Shown: positions 54,848-64,000 of the stretch, in pieces | Layout of the letters: the number at the start of each line of letters is the position of its first letter | How positions within the stretch are numbered: position 1 is the first letter of the stretch | DNA from: Zygnema cylindricum | Lineage: Eukaryota > Streptophyta > Zygnematophyceae > Zygnematales > Zygnemataceae | Direction: 5' to 3' | DNA length: 64,000 nt | Assembly (NCBI GenBank): GCA_037447655.1 | Contig: JBBHKE010000121.1 | Location: 181,664-245,663 of the forward strand | Notes under the pieces: model-generated | Told to the model about the DNA's origin: nothing | Database searches by the model: none | The model's input: only the letters and a program-made list of their open reading frames with translations | Translations under genes and position numbers: made by a program

Positions 54848-57784
54848 AATGGTGTTATCCAGGTTGAGTTTCAGCTTAAATATTCACTTACACCCAATTG
54901 CCTTCCTCTCAAGAGGACAATCCATCAAATCCCATGTATCCGCCGCCATAATTGAGGTCATCTCCTCATTTATGACAGTCTTCCACCAGTTTCTCTCAGG
55001 ACAAGTCATTGCCTCATTATAAGTTTGAGGTTCATCAGCGTGAGACAATTTGGTTACCTTATTGTTAACTTGCCTCTCTTGTAGTCTTTTGATGCTTCTT
55101 CTTCCTCTCTCAAACTCGGTTGCCGGAATAGATGGCTCTCTTGGATTCTTCCGAACAGTTTCTACTTCTCCCCTATCCCTTAATTCCAGGTCGATTTCCA
55201 TCACGTCTTCCACTTCGGTTGGAGTTAATACTAAGGGTTTCACATTTGGGTCTTTCTCGATCTGATTTGTATTTGCAAGATAATCATCTTCTTGAAATCC
55301 TTGACAGTTAGAAAGCTTAAAGTCATAAGAATTTTCTGACTCAAATCTGATTTTGACTGTCTTTGTATGCTTAAAGTGATCTATAGATTTTCCTTCATCC
55401 ATAACCATTGGATGCTTCACTAGGATAATATCCTCTTTTTTTTAGATCATAGACTCTCTATCCTTTTACATCTTCATCATATTCTAGTAGATATCATGGT
55501 TTTCATTTTGGGTCTAACTTCCAGTTTGACTGATCTGTGTCTAAACTGAACACTTGACTACCGAAAACCTTTAAGTGTGAAACATGTCGTTTTCGGCCTG
55601 TCCATCTCTTATAGGGTGTTTGGCCTTTTACTGTTGAAGTAAGAACTCTATTCTTGAGATAATTTGCAGAGTTCATTGCTTTGGCCCAAAACTTCTTTCG
55701 TATCTTCTAATATGACAGCATACTCCTAACACTATCACTCAGTGTTCTATTTAATCTTTCAGTTACACCATTCTGCTCACGATTTTTAGGAACTGTCTTT
55801 TGTTATTGAACTCCATCTTCTCTCATAAAATCCTCATATTGGTTAGAGGTATACTCTCCACCATTGTCACTCCTTACTCTCTTGATTGAGGTTTCATGGA
55901 GTTTTTCACTCCATGCTTTATATTGTTTAAAACATTTCTAAGCCTCTAACATATTTTTCAAAAAATACACCGTGGAATACCAAGACCAATCATCGGTGAT
56001 AGTCATCATAAATCTCTTCCCCCCGGGTGATGGCACTCTTGCTGGCCCCCAAATATTTGTGTGTACTAAATCTAGAACCTTTTCTCCCTTATAGGTGGTA
56101 GTTTTTGGGAAGGGTAACGTGTGTGCTTTACCTTGAGCACATCCACTACAATCACTTAGATTCCCACTTTAACCAAACTGAATCCCTTCCACTACTCCCA
56201 TCTTTTTCATCTCTCTTAACTTATCTAGATTCACATGCCCAAGCCTCTTATGCCACAACATTATATCATGAACACCAGCATAATAAAGTTTCTTCTTTTC
56301 ATTGCTTAAAATCAGCCTAAACATCCCTTGGCTACCTTTTTCAGCGGTAAAATAAACTTCCTCCTCAAAACTAGTAGTTAAGACTCCTTTCGTAGTGCTA
56401 GTATCAAAACCCTTATCATCTAATACAAACGTAGAGATGAGGTTTTTGTTCAGCTCCGGAATAAACAATTCATCGGAGAATGTAACTATGGATGTCTTTC
56501 CTTCTACAAACACTTTTAGATCTACCGATTCTACAAGAGTAATAGTGACTATCCTCCCATCCCCGTACTCTATCTCTACGGTGGGAAACTTTCTTATCTT
56601 AGTGAACGTGTGTTTATCTTTACACATGTGCATGGATGCACCTGCATCCACAATCCAGTCTGCTTCACCTTTCAATCCACCGAAAGCACATTTCTGCTTT
56701 CGTGGAATATCGACCTCGTTTTTCGCTTCCAACTCCTCATCCAATAGGAATTCATCGTCCTCGTCCTCGGATTTCGCCTCATGTATCTGTGTCAAAAGGG
56801 CTTTTTTCTTTCCTCTCGGGGGTCAATCGGTCTGCCCCTCCTTTAACCGCAGCTTGATTAACTTAGTGCACTCAGCCATATAGTGCCCTGGTTACAAACA
56901 AAAATGGCACAAACCCTTGGGAGTCCTTGGTCTGAACTCCTCGATCTGATTTTTCTGACCCTCCCCTCGATAATTTTCGACCTGTTTCCTGGAATCATAG
57001 TTCCTCCAATCGGTCCCAGCTGCCAAGGCTTGCCCACTCTTTCCTCCCCCTCGGATCTCAATCGTATTCTCCCGAACAAGAATCATCATCCTACCACTAA
57101 ATTCCAAATCCACCTTGAGTCCGCCAAGTCCTGCACACGGTTGACTATGTTCTCAAACTCATCGGGTAACTTTATCAGTAAACAGTTAATCTTTTCCTTT
57201 TCACTAAATACTTTTCCAGCACTCTCTAGTTCCATAAAAAATGTAGCAAGCTCATTGCAAAAATCCAACATCTTCCCCCCTTTGTATACATACTCTTTAA
57301 TTTTCTGATCAGCTAACTGTTATTGTTGAATCGTACCACTCTGCTACATCTCTATGAAAGCCACCCAAAGATCAGATGCCCTCTCTACCTGCAAATGAAG
57401 AGATGGAAGCCCTTGAGTAAGTCGGCGGAGGATGAAGTGCTAAGCCACCATATTGTTGTAGTCCTTGGTATCGATATCATTCTCATCGTTCCTCGGAATA
57501 GGTGACATGAATGTCAAACCGGTTGCTATTTGTGTGACCGTCTCCTTCTCCTTTACTTTGTCCACCACCTCCCCTTCCTTTGTCTCCTCCGTTGAAGATG
57601 GATCTGCATCTCTAGTGAATCTGCCTCCTATAAACCCTGGAGGGATCCCAAGACTTGCTGGACGCCTCACCCGTCCACACATTATTTCCCAAAACCGTTT
57701 CTCACATAGAGCTCTTGTCATCATACTTTCTTAGTATATGAAGCTAGCTCCATTAAATATGGGGACCCTAGAGGATGGGCCCAT
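54848..57784 (-). pseudogene. Element F, 5' part: gag, protease, integrase, start of reverse transcriptase (minus strand)
   Basis: Read from 57784, Gag starts MGPSSRVPIFNGA. A zinc knuckle (CHFC, a stop, then PGHYMAEC) lies near 56890, protease with WIVDAGASMHMC near 56650, integrase with WHKRLGHVNLDKL...CSGC and SNNGGEYTS-like sequence, and the acidic linker to the reverse transcriptase N-terminus (DTWDLMDCPLERKAIGCK near 54900). At least a dozen stops and frameshifts are spread along it (for example near 57440, 57090, 56870, 56165, 55445 and 54880). It resumes at 48632 beyond J. The orientation is opposite to J. Confidence 0.92.
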
Positions 57785-57788
57785 AACG
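57774..57788 (-). promoter_or_regulatory. Primer binding site of F
   Basis: CGTTATGGGCCCATC on the minus strand abuts the LTR end at 57789. Two positions differ from the B1/J site. Confidence 0.7.
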
Positions 57789-58824
57789 TGCAACTAAGAG
57801 ACCTCGATAGGTCCTCAGAGTCGGCAGCTCACACGAAGCCTCTAGGATAACCCTGACCCCTTTGTGTTTCAGCAAGAATAACTGCCACCCTGGCAGACAA
57901 TAACTTTGACCATCTTCACCCTTGTGAAGGCAAGACTCCCGTGAGTCGATAGCAAAAAGAATCTCTGAATTTGCTCCCCTGAGCAGTAATTATGAAGGGT
58001 CAAAGTTGACCTTTTGTACATAAGCTCTTTGGGAGTGAGGGACCAATCTATCAATTTTTTCTTAGTCCTATCTCTCTCTAAAACTCTATCTACTGAAGTA
58101 CAGCACCAATTATAATACTCTATCGCACATAAAGGTACAGGTGCCGGTGTACTTTTTGTACGGCCATTGTACGACAAGGCCAAAAGGTCGACACATGTCA
58201 CTTTCGGATTCGTTTCTGTAATCCCCGGAGATGCCGTAATCCAATGTGATTGTTGCACGTGGCAATTGATGTGACGTCAACCGGAAACCGCCGAAAAACC
58301 TATTCCGCGATCTTAGCATGCTTCGTGGCCGTTCGATTAAGCCGGATTAGAATCATGGCCGTCATAAATACTTGCACAATATTTGTTTCATCTTCGAAAC
58401 AAGATGCGCGGTATCCTTTTCGGATTTTCCGTACGCCGTACATTACAAACTGTATCTGTGTCTAAGTATCCCGTTAAACGAAATAGCCTATGTGTAAACA
58501 TTTAAATAGCTACGAAACCTTATATCCTCTAACCTTTATATTAGACTAATTGGCTAAGGTAACCAGCTTCCGGCTAACCTGACAGAAGGCAGGTACCAGG
58601 TTCAAATCCTGGGTCCGTCAAGATCTATTTTGGTAAAATCTACCAACCTAATGTTTGTCCCCGTCAAGATAGCATAGGCGGCCATGGCTCTATCTCCCTC
58701 TCCAACTTTCAGTGACTGCGACAAGTGTGGAAGCTTGAGAAAGGAGTTAGAGACAGACTGCCTCTGCTTCTTTTCTGCATGTTACAAAACCTAGAAAATA
58801 CTAAAAAAACCTTTAATTTCTACA
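57789..58824 (-). repeat. 5' LTR of element F
   Basis: On the minus strand it starts TGTAGAAATTAAAGG at 58824 and ends CTTAGTTGCA at 57789 (1036 bp). It contains the family landmarks, including GTAC words near 58090-58175, a TTTCG/CGAAA hairpin near 58390 and a GACTCACGGGAGTC hairpin near 57940. It lies inside the RNase H of fragment I. Confidence 0.85.
58540..58617 (+). other. tRNA-like block in the F LTR, antisense to F
   Basis: This is the best-preserved copy. It has an A-box match TAGACTAATTGG, an exact B-box-type GGTTCAAATCC (58599-58609) and a perfect T-arm hairpin CCAGG-TTCAAAT-CCTGG (58596-58612). An acceptor stem is not evident, so it is probably not a working tRNA. Confidence 0.65.
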
Positions 58825-59121
58825 GGAAGCCACAAAGAGGGTTCTGAGATACTTGGTAGGGACTCGGAACCTCAAACTTTTTCTCGGAGGTGGAGAAGTG
58901 AAACTGCAGACTTGGAGCAATGCTAGCTATAGCGACATGCCTAGCAAAAAGTCAACGACTGGTTTCGTGTATCGGATTAGAAATGGAACTTGTTGATGGG
59001 AAATGGAACTTGTTGTTAGAGCAGGAAGCTTCAGAAGGTCATGGCACAGTCAACAATGGAGTCGGAGTATATGGCTGGAAGCTCGGCACTTAAAGAGCTC
59101 ATACGTGTGAAAGCACTTTTA
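58825..59121 (+). pseudogene. Fragment I: copia RNase H piece
   Basis: The plus strand reads ATKRVLRYLVGTRNLKLFLG and WSNASYSDMPSKKSTTGFV, then breaks. A 17-bp direct repeat (gaaatggaacttgttg) interrupts the frame near 58985-59015, and STMESEYMA-type sequence follows in another frame. The catalytic WSDAS reads WSNAS. F is inserted at its left edge and the sequence changes at about 59122. It resembles family 2 (SYxDMPSxKSTTG). Confidence 0.85.
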
Positions 59122-60692
59122 TGTAGGTTCACGCGACACGGAGTTAGGGAGGGTTTTTCACCCTTGAACCATGGATTTTGTCAAGCGTAAGGCAGAAAAT
59201 GTTGGCCGCCTATTGGCCAACATCTTATGTAGTTCGTTCATGTGAACTAGCCTAGACTTAGGTTAGGGTTTGCGTAGGCGTAGCGTAGCACGTACTTAGG
59301 CTAATCCTCAGACTTGGAGAATTTAGCTTTTTGACATGAATTTTCTCTTAGCGGCTAAGTTTCTTTTTTGCTCTCTCTCACCGATTGATCACGTTTCTTC
59401 TTCCTCCTTGCTAGCTAGTTGTATAAGCTAGATAGGTTACGAATATTTGCCCTTGTAATTTTGCCTGCGTCTTTAATCCACACAGCCTAAGTCCAGGTGG
59501 AAGGTTTCCCTCCAAGCTTTGTCATTTGGTGGAGGTGGTGGATTGGAGTTCTTAGGGAGAGCATCCATATCGTGTTGTGCCTTCCTCGGGCAGCTGGACG
59601 GTTTGGTTGTTTGTGTGTGGTTTGTTTGTGTTTCGGTTGATTTGGAAGGATTCTATTTTTGGTCGAATTTGGATTTTCCCTTGCTTTGGTTAGAAATATT
59701 TCTTGCTTTGCTCTCATGCTGAGATAATTCTTGTAGAGAATGTGACAAAGACCCGAGAGCCTAGTGGCTACCTCGTGGCTTCTTCTCACTCCAAGGGAGT
59801 ATTCTTCTCTTTTCATTTTTTGTTATATTCACATTGATTCATTCTCATGGTGTATATATTTTTTGCAAATCCATATGCATTTTCTTTGGTATTTATGTTT
59901 GTGAGCATGACTTTGCTGGTTATGATGCATGGTTTCCTTGCTTCTCTCTCATGCACCACACATTCAACAATCATTATTTTTTGCTCGTTTCATTTTTTGT
60001 TGGCTGACACCCTTTATCGAGTTCCTCTGTTATCTTCTCTCATCATTAGAAGTAACTCAACGGTGCAATTGCATGTCCCAAAACTTGAAATGGATTTGGT
60101 CATATGGTAACGGTCAATAGATTAGCTAGTATATATTCTCCTTCTAAACTTTAAAATATATAACGTATAGGGAAAAAAATTACAGTAATGTACGGATTTT
60201 GCTACAATTCTAAAGTACAACTTTGTACCTTGACTCTAACGTTTCTCAATTTACAACAAAAGACTCGAGCTTTCAAGAAACATACATGCTGTGTGCACCA
60301 ATTACACACCCACCAATAGTAGGGCAATTACATCTTTGTAAAGTATTGTACTTCTTGGTTAACCACAGTTCATATCTCGTATAGACAAAACCGAGCATGC
60401 AATGATATGTTATTAATGATGCAATGTAAAAAATAATAAAAAAAAGAGACATCGATAAATTTTAATATCTCGACATGCGGTAACCGATCAAAAATTTTAC
60501 ATGCTATGCTTATCGTTTCTATTTGTAGAATCAACAGGTAATTTCTTGACATGCAATGAAAAAGATACTTATATGCTGTAGTTGTTACTTCTTTTTTTTT
60601 TTTTTTTTTCTTTTCCTCAACCTGGAAATGTAGGAACCACTTTTCTTCTAACCAAATTAGAAACGTTTAGAGGTTTTGGCTATGCCGAATAC
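59122..60692. other. Stretch of unknown nature, possibly an LTR of another family at its left end
   Basis: It begins TGTAGGTTCACGCG at the break in fragment I, which could be an LTR start, but no matching end or primer site was found. A 9-bp-arm hairpin (ATGTTGGCC/GGCCAACAT) lies at about 59198-59222. Frames at 59487-59816 and 59847-60110 show no domain. From 60110 the sequence is AT-rich. Confidence 0.4.
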
Positions 60693-60913
60693 TACAACGC
60701 TCATCGTTATTAGTATTAAAGTTTCTTTCGCCACTTAATACATCTTTCCTCCGTGCACACTTGTCTGATTGTCAATCCGAGACCACAACTAGAAAGGTGA
60801 GAATCTCGCCTTCCAATAGAAACCATCGGACTGACTATCCGACAAGTGTGCATGGAGAAAATATGTTTAAAGTGGTGAAAGAAACGTTAACACTAATAAC
60901 GATTAGTGGTGTA
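60693..60913. mobile_element. MITE, 221 bp, same family as 16254-16474
   Basis: The left end TACAACGCTCATCGTTATTAG and the right end (minus strand) TACACCACTAATCGTTATTAG continue as inverted repeats over about 70 bp, including GTTTCTTTC.CCACTT and CACACTTGTC. The length equals the MITE at 16254. TA at both ends may be the target duplication. No coding region. Confidence 0.8.
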
Positions 60914-61098
60914 GTGTTGTATATCGATAGCCTCTTACCAATAAACTTTATGTACCTTTTTTTGACTTACATATAATTGATATATCGTTGCGATATATCG
61001 CTAAGGAAACTATCGCGATATTTTACCAATATATCGGTCCAATATGCGATAAAAAATTATTGTAATAACTGTACTGTACATACTGTAATGTACACCTG
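60914..61098. other. Short AT-rich stretch with TATCG words
   Basis: Repeated TATCG/CGATA words (atatatcg, gcgatatatcgc) occur here, similar to 17740-17900. No gene. Confidence 0.4.
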
Positions 61099-61598
61099 TA
61101 TACCGTGAATCGCTATTAGCGTTCATGACTCTAATTGAGGTACCCCGTTTTTTTAGGCAAATTCCCAAATAGAATTAATCATTATAAATGTTTTTGAACG
61201 TTATTTGAGGTACGCCACTTAATAGGGTTCATGACTGTAATATAGTGCCCTTCTAAATAGTGTGGTGTACGGACTGTCGGATCCGCATATTTTGTACTTT
61301 TTCAAGTAAAAACGTACAGAAAAAATATTTACATTTACGCGCGCGCATGTAAATGTGCTCTGGAAAAAATGACGCGGATGTCACAAAAACGCGACGGCGT
61401 ACGATTTGAACAATTTCGTACATGCACATATTTTAGTGGGAAAATATTTTGCGCCGATAATTATTACAAAGCAGTTTAAAAATTAGAGTTAATGATAAAT
61501 TAGAATAAATATTTTTTTGGAAAAAACTGAAGCGTAAATAACGCTAATTGTTTCATTACGCTATCTATTTCATCACGCTAATAGCGATTCACGGTGTA
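61099..61598. mobile_element. Larger TIR element, 500 bp, related ends
   Basis: The left end TATACCGTGAATCGCTATTAG and the right end (minus strand) TACACCGTGAATCGCTATTAG form inverted repeats of about 24 bp with TA at both borders. The ends resemble those of the 221-bp MITEs. No open frame of note. The interior contains GTACG-rich and T-rich segments. Confidence 0.7.
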
Positions 61599-62140
61599 CT
61601 GTTTATATGCTAAATTTTTGGTCCTGTAAAGTACGCTTTTTTCGTACGGAAGTGCTGTACAGTCCGTACTGTTGCTCTGTACTTTTGTCCTACAAAGTAT
61701 GGACCATCCTCCCCATCCCACATATATACCGGAGTCCGGAGATAACAAATTACTTGGTTCCAGAGCGATTTATCGGGCCCCTTGTCGTCCGATAACCGAT
61801 AAAAAAACTGCGCTCAAAATGAAAGGCATAATGAGATCGTACCTATTTTAGTGTAAAGATATTGATTGCGTATTAATTATACGTGAGAAAACCCAAACTA
61901 GAGTTATGAATAAATTAGAGTAAAAGGGCACGACGGTGTACGATTTGTTCGGTTTTGTACTTTTACCTTATTTTACTGTGAATATCCTGATGGCAGATCC
62001 GTTGTACCCAAATCAACGTTATGGATCAATTAGAGTAAACTTTTTTTTTCGAAATCTTGAAAAACTCAAATTAGCGTTGATAACGCTAATTAATTTGTAA
62101 CACTAATAATTTCTAAACGCTAATAACGATCGGCGGTGTA
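61599..62140. mobile_element. Probable partial copy of the larger TIR element
   Basis: The right end (minus strand from 62140) reads TACACCGCCGATCGTTATTAG, and the following about 200 bp align loosely with the right side of the 61099-61598 element (A-run, ACTCTAATT, GAACAAATCGTAC). A left end was not found, so the left border is approximate. Confidence 0.5.
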
Positions 62141-63715
62141 GTGAATTATTAGACTTAAGCTCTTTATTAACACTAAAACATGTTTCTCGGCGACCTATCA
62201 CGGGCCACTTAAGTAGATAGTTAACTTGAACATTAATTTATGATTCTGGGTCAAGAAAAAAAACAATTTGGAGGCTTTTGATTTTTTTTTTAATTCTTTT
62301 TGCTTTTTTTTGGTTTTTTGAAGTGAAGAAACAGCGGTTCCCTAGGATAGTTTCAAGATGGTTTAATCATTAGTAAAAACGTTTACACTCAAAAAAGAAA
62401 AGTATGACCCGGTAGTCTACATTTTTCTCTTATTTTTTTCTCGTTTTTTGTTATGACCGTGTGATTTGTCCAATTCCTGATTTTAATACTACAATAATAT
62501 TTTTTCCGGATACAAAATTGTGTGGAACATTTTTACAATTCGATCAGTGTTTAATTGGGTACAAATGGGTAAAAAAGTAGTTTTCATTAAATACGATAAA
62601 TAGAGATCAACACTTTAGAAGAGAAAAATCGACAAAATTGAGCTAAAAGACGAAAAAACACCAAACCTTCAAAAGAGAAAAAGAATAAAATGAACCACCG
62701 GAAGGAAGGGAAAACAAAACTAGTTACTGGGGAAAAAAATAATAATAATAACCACCGGAAAAAGAAAAAAAAAGAAAATCGAACCACCGACAGAATTTGA
62801 GAGAAATTATTATTTTAATATGAAATGGAAAGAAACTCCAAAGAGAAAAACATTTCTCAAACTTTCAAAAAAAAGTTAAGAACTAAACTACTTTTTTTTT
62901 TTTTGACTTCCTAGGCTTTGGAAAAAGAGGCTAAAAAAGACGAGGAGAGATTTGATATTCTCCCTAACTCTTGACTTCTAATTTTTTTAGCAAAATCCTC
63001 CAAAATTCTCCAAAATTTGACAGATTACTTCATACTTTCGACAAAATCTGGTCGAATTCTGTAAAAAGTTGTCAAATTCTGTAAAAAATTGTCAAATTTT
63101 AACGAAATTCCGTTAAATTTTACCAAAATTCTGCCAGATTTTACCAAAATTTTGTTATATTTAACCAAATTTTATCAAATCCCGTAAAATTTTGTCACTT
63201 TTTACGAAATCGAGTTTCTTGCTAAAATGAATTCTAAGAGTAAATGGAGTTTTCGCCGAGAAAAGAGAGCCCCGAAAAAAAACAAATTTATCCGAAATGA
63301 AAAACACTGTACACCAAAACCCACAGCAACTGCACAAAAAAAAAAAAGGTTAATTTAGAGTTGAAAGTACCAAAAACAATTTATTAGCTGCCATTTTATA
63401 TTTGTTTTATTATTTTGAATTATAGCTGATGGTTTCACAAAAAACTGGAAAACGACAAACCACCGAAAAAGCTTTCCCTAGGAAATATTTTCTAAGATTT
63501 ACTATTTTTTGTTTTTTACGAAATTTTTAAGATTTTCCGCAATATTTTGTAGGCCTCAATTTAATGTATCCCAGACAGAAAAAAAAAGGGCGTTTTTGAA
63601 AAGTTACTATTTTTTTTTTTAAATTGATATAGGCATCCGAAATTCAAAAAAATCCAGAAAAAAATCCAAAAAAAAAAAGAACAAAACAACTGGAAAATAA
63701 TACTAAAGAAGGCAA
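62141..63715. other. AT-rich non-coding stretch with A/T runs
   Basis: No gene or repeat ends. 63000-63200 repeats short AAATTTTACCAAAATTCTG-like and TGTCAAATTCTGTAAAAA-like words many times, a degenerate AT satellite. Confidence 0.5.
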
Positions 63716-64000
63716 ATGAAAAAATGGGAGATGGAGGTGGAGGGGGAGAGGGAGGGAGAGAGAGAAGGAGAGGAAGAGGGAGAGAGAGAGGGAGAGGGAG
63801 GAAGAGGGAGAAGGGAGAGGAAGAGGGAGAGGCAGAGGGTGATGGAGAGGGGGAGAGAGAAGTGGAGAGGGAGAGGGAGGAAGAGGGAGAAGGGAGAGGA
63901 AGAGGGAGAGGCAGAGGGCGAGGGAGAGGGGGAGAGAGAAGTGGAGAGGGAGAGGGGGAGAGAGAGGGAAAGGGAGTGAGAGAGGGAGGGGGAGGGCGAG
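63716..64000 (+). repeat. Purine-rich (GGGAGA)n satellite with a 79-bp higher-order unit
   Basis: The plus strand is almost pure G and A to the end of the window. A 79-bp unit is recognisable: gaagagggagaag at 63801 recurs at 63880, and ggcagaggg at 63831 recurs at 63910. The open frame over it encodes only Glu, Arg and Gly and is not a gene. Confidence 0.9.

Noticed and set aside
58540-58617. Functional tRNA gene
   Set aside because: A and B boxes and a T-arm are visible, but no acceptor stem or clear anticodon arm, and it lies at a fixed place in LTRs. Kept as a tRNA-like block.
59487-59816. 109-residue minus-strand frame, possibly a Gag remnant
   Set aside because: No zinc knuckle or recognisable capsid motif; support is too weak.
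63716-63979. 87-residue Glu/Arg/Gly frame
   Set aside because: It is the translation of a GA satellite.

Overview
The window reads as a retrotransposon graveyard from a large, AT-rich nuclear genome, most likely a streptophyte (land plant or close relative). Two things point there. One host gene can be rebuilt from three exons (13642-16018, minus); it encodes a four-membrane-span protein of the plant DUF1218 type. The copia elements also carry a primer binding site that, as I remember plant initiator tRNA-Met, pairs with it over 15 nt. I cannot name the species. Nothing looks bacterial, plasmid or organellar.

Layout. 1-1857: tail of a copia pol joined to a piece of LTR. 1858-5237: non-coding, with a cluster of strong hairpins at 4215-4430. 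5238-7531: a 344-bp-arm inverted repeat with a solo LTR in its loop. 7744-8216: a small hAT-like element. 8217-16250: the least TE-dense stretch, with the DUF1218-like gene and two further candidate exons. 16254-16474: a 221-bp MITE just upstream of that gene. 18164-33095: stacked copia elements (an LTR holding another solo LTR, then B1, then B2, then C facing B2 tail to tail). 34349-35294: a lone LTR. 36559-46055: D, interrupted by E, interrupted by G. 46056-58824: element F on the minus strand, holding H and a nearly intact copia element J (48638-54842, 5-bp target duplication CGCTC on both sides). 58825-59121: pol fragment I. 59122-64000: no gene seen; more MITEs, AT-rich sequence and a purine-rich satellite.

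The copia elements fall into two related groups. Family 1 (A, B1, F, G, H, J and the lone LTRs) has about 0.9-1.2 kb LTRs and a Gag that starts MGPPS. Its ATG lies inside the primer binding site GGTTATGGGCCCACC, which abuts the LTR and complements the anticodon arm of initiator tRNA-Met (half-tRNA priming as known for Drosophila copia). Family 2 (B2, C, D, E) has about 0.7-1.0 kb LTRs starting TGTTG. In this family the Gag start codon appears to lie upstream of the LTR end, inside the LTR.

The most unusual signal is that family 1 LTRs carry a tRNA-like block of about 70-80 bp, antisense to the element. It has A-box and B-box matches and a T-arm-like stem that shows a paired base change between two copies. 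Together with a conserved ACGTGG motif, a GTAC cluster, a TATA box and a GACTC/GAGTC hairpin, this makes a stereotyped LTR promoter. All pol genes seen are broken; J is closest to intact. All coordinates, alignments and difference counts were made by eye.
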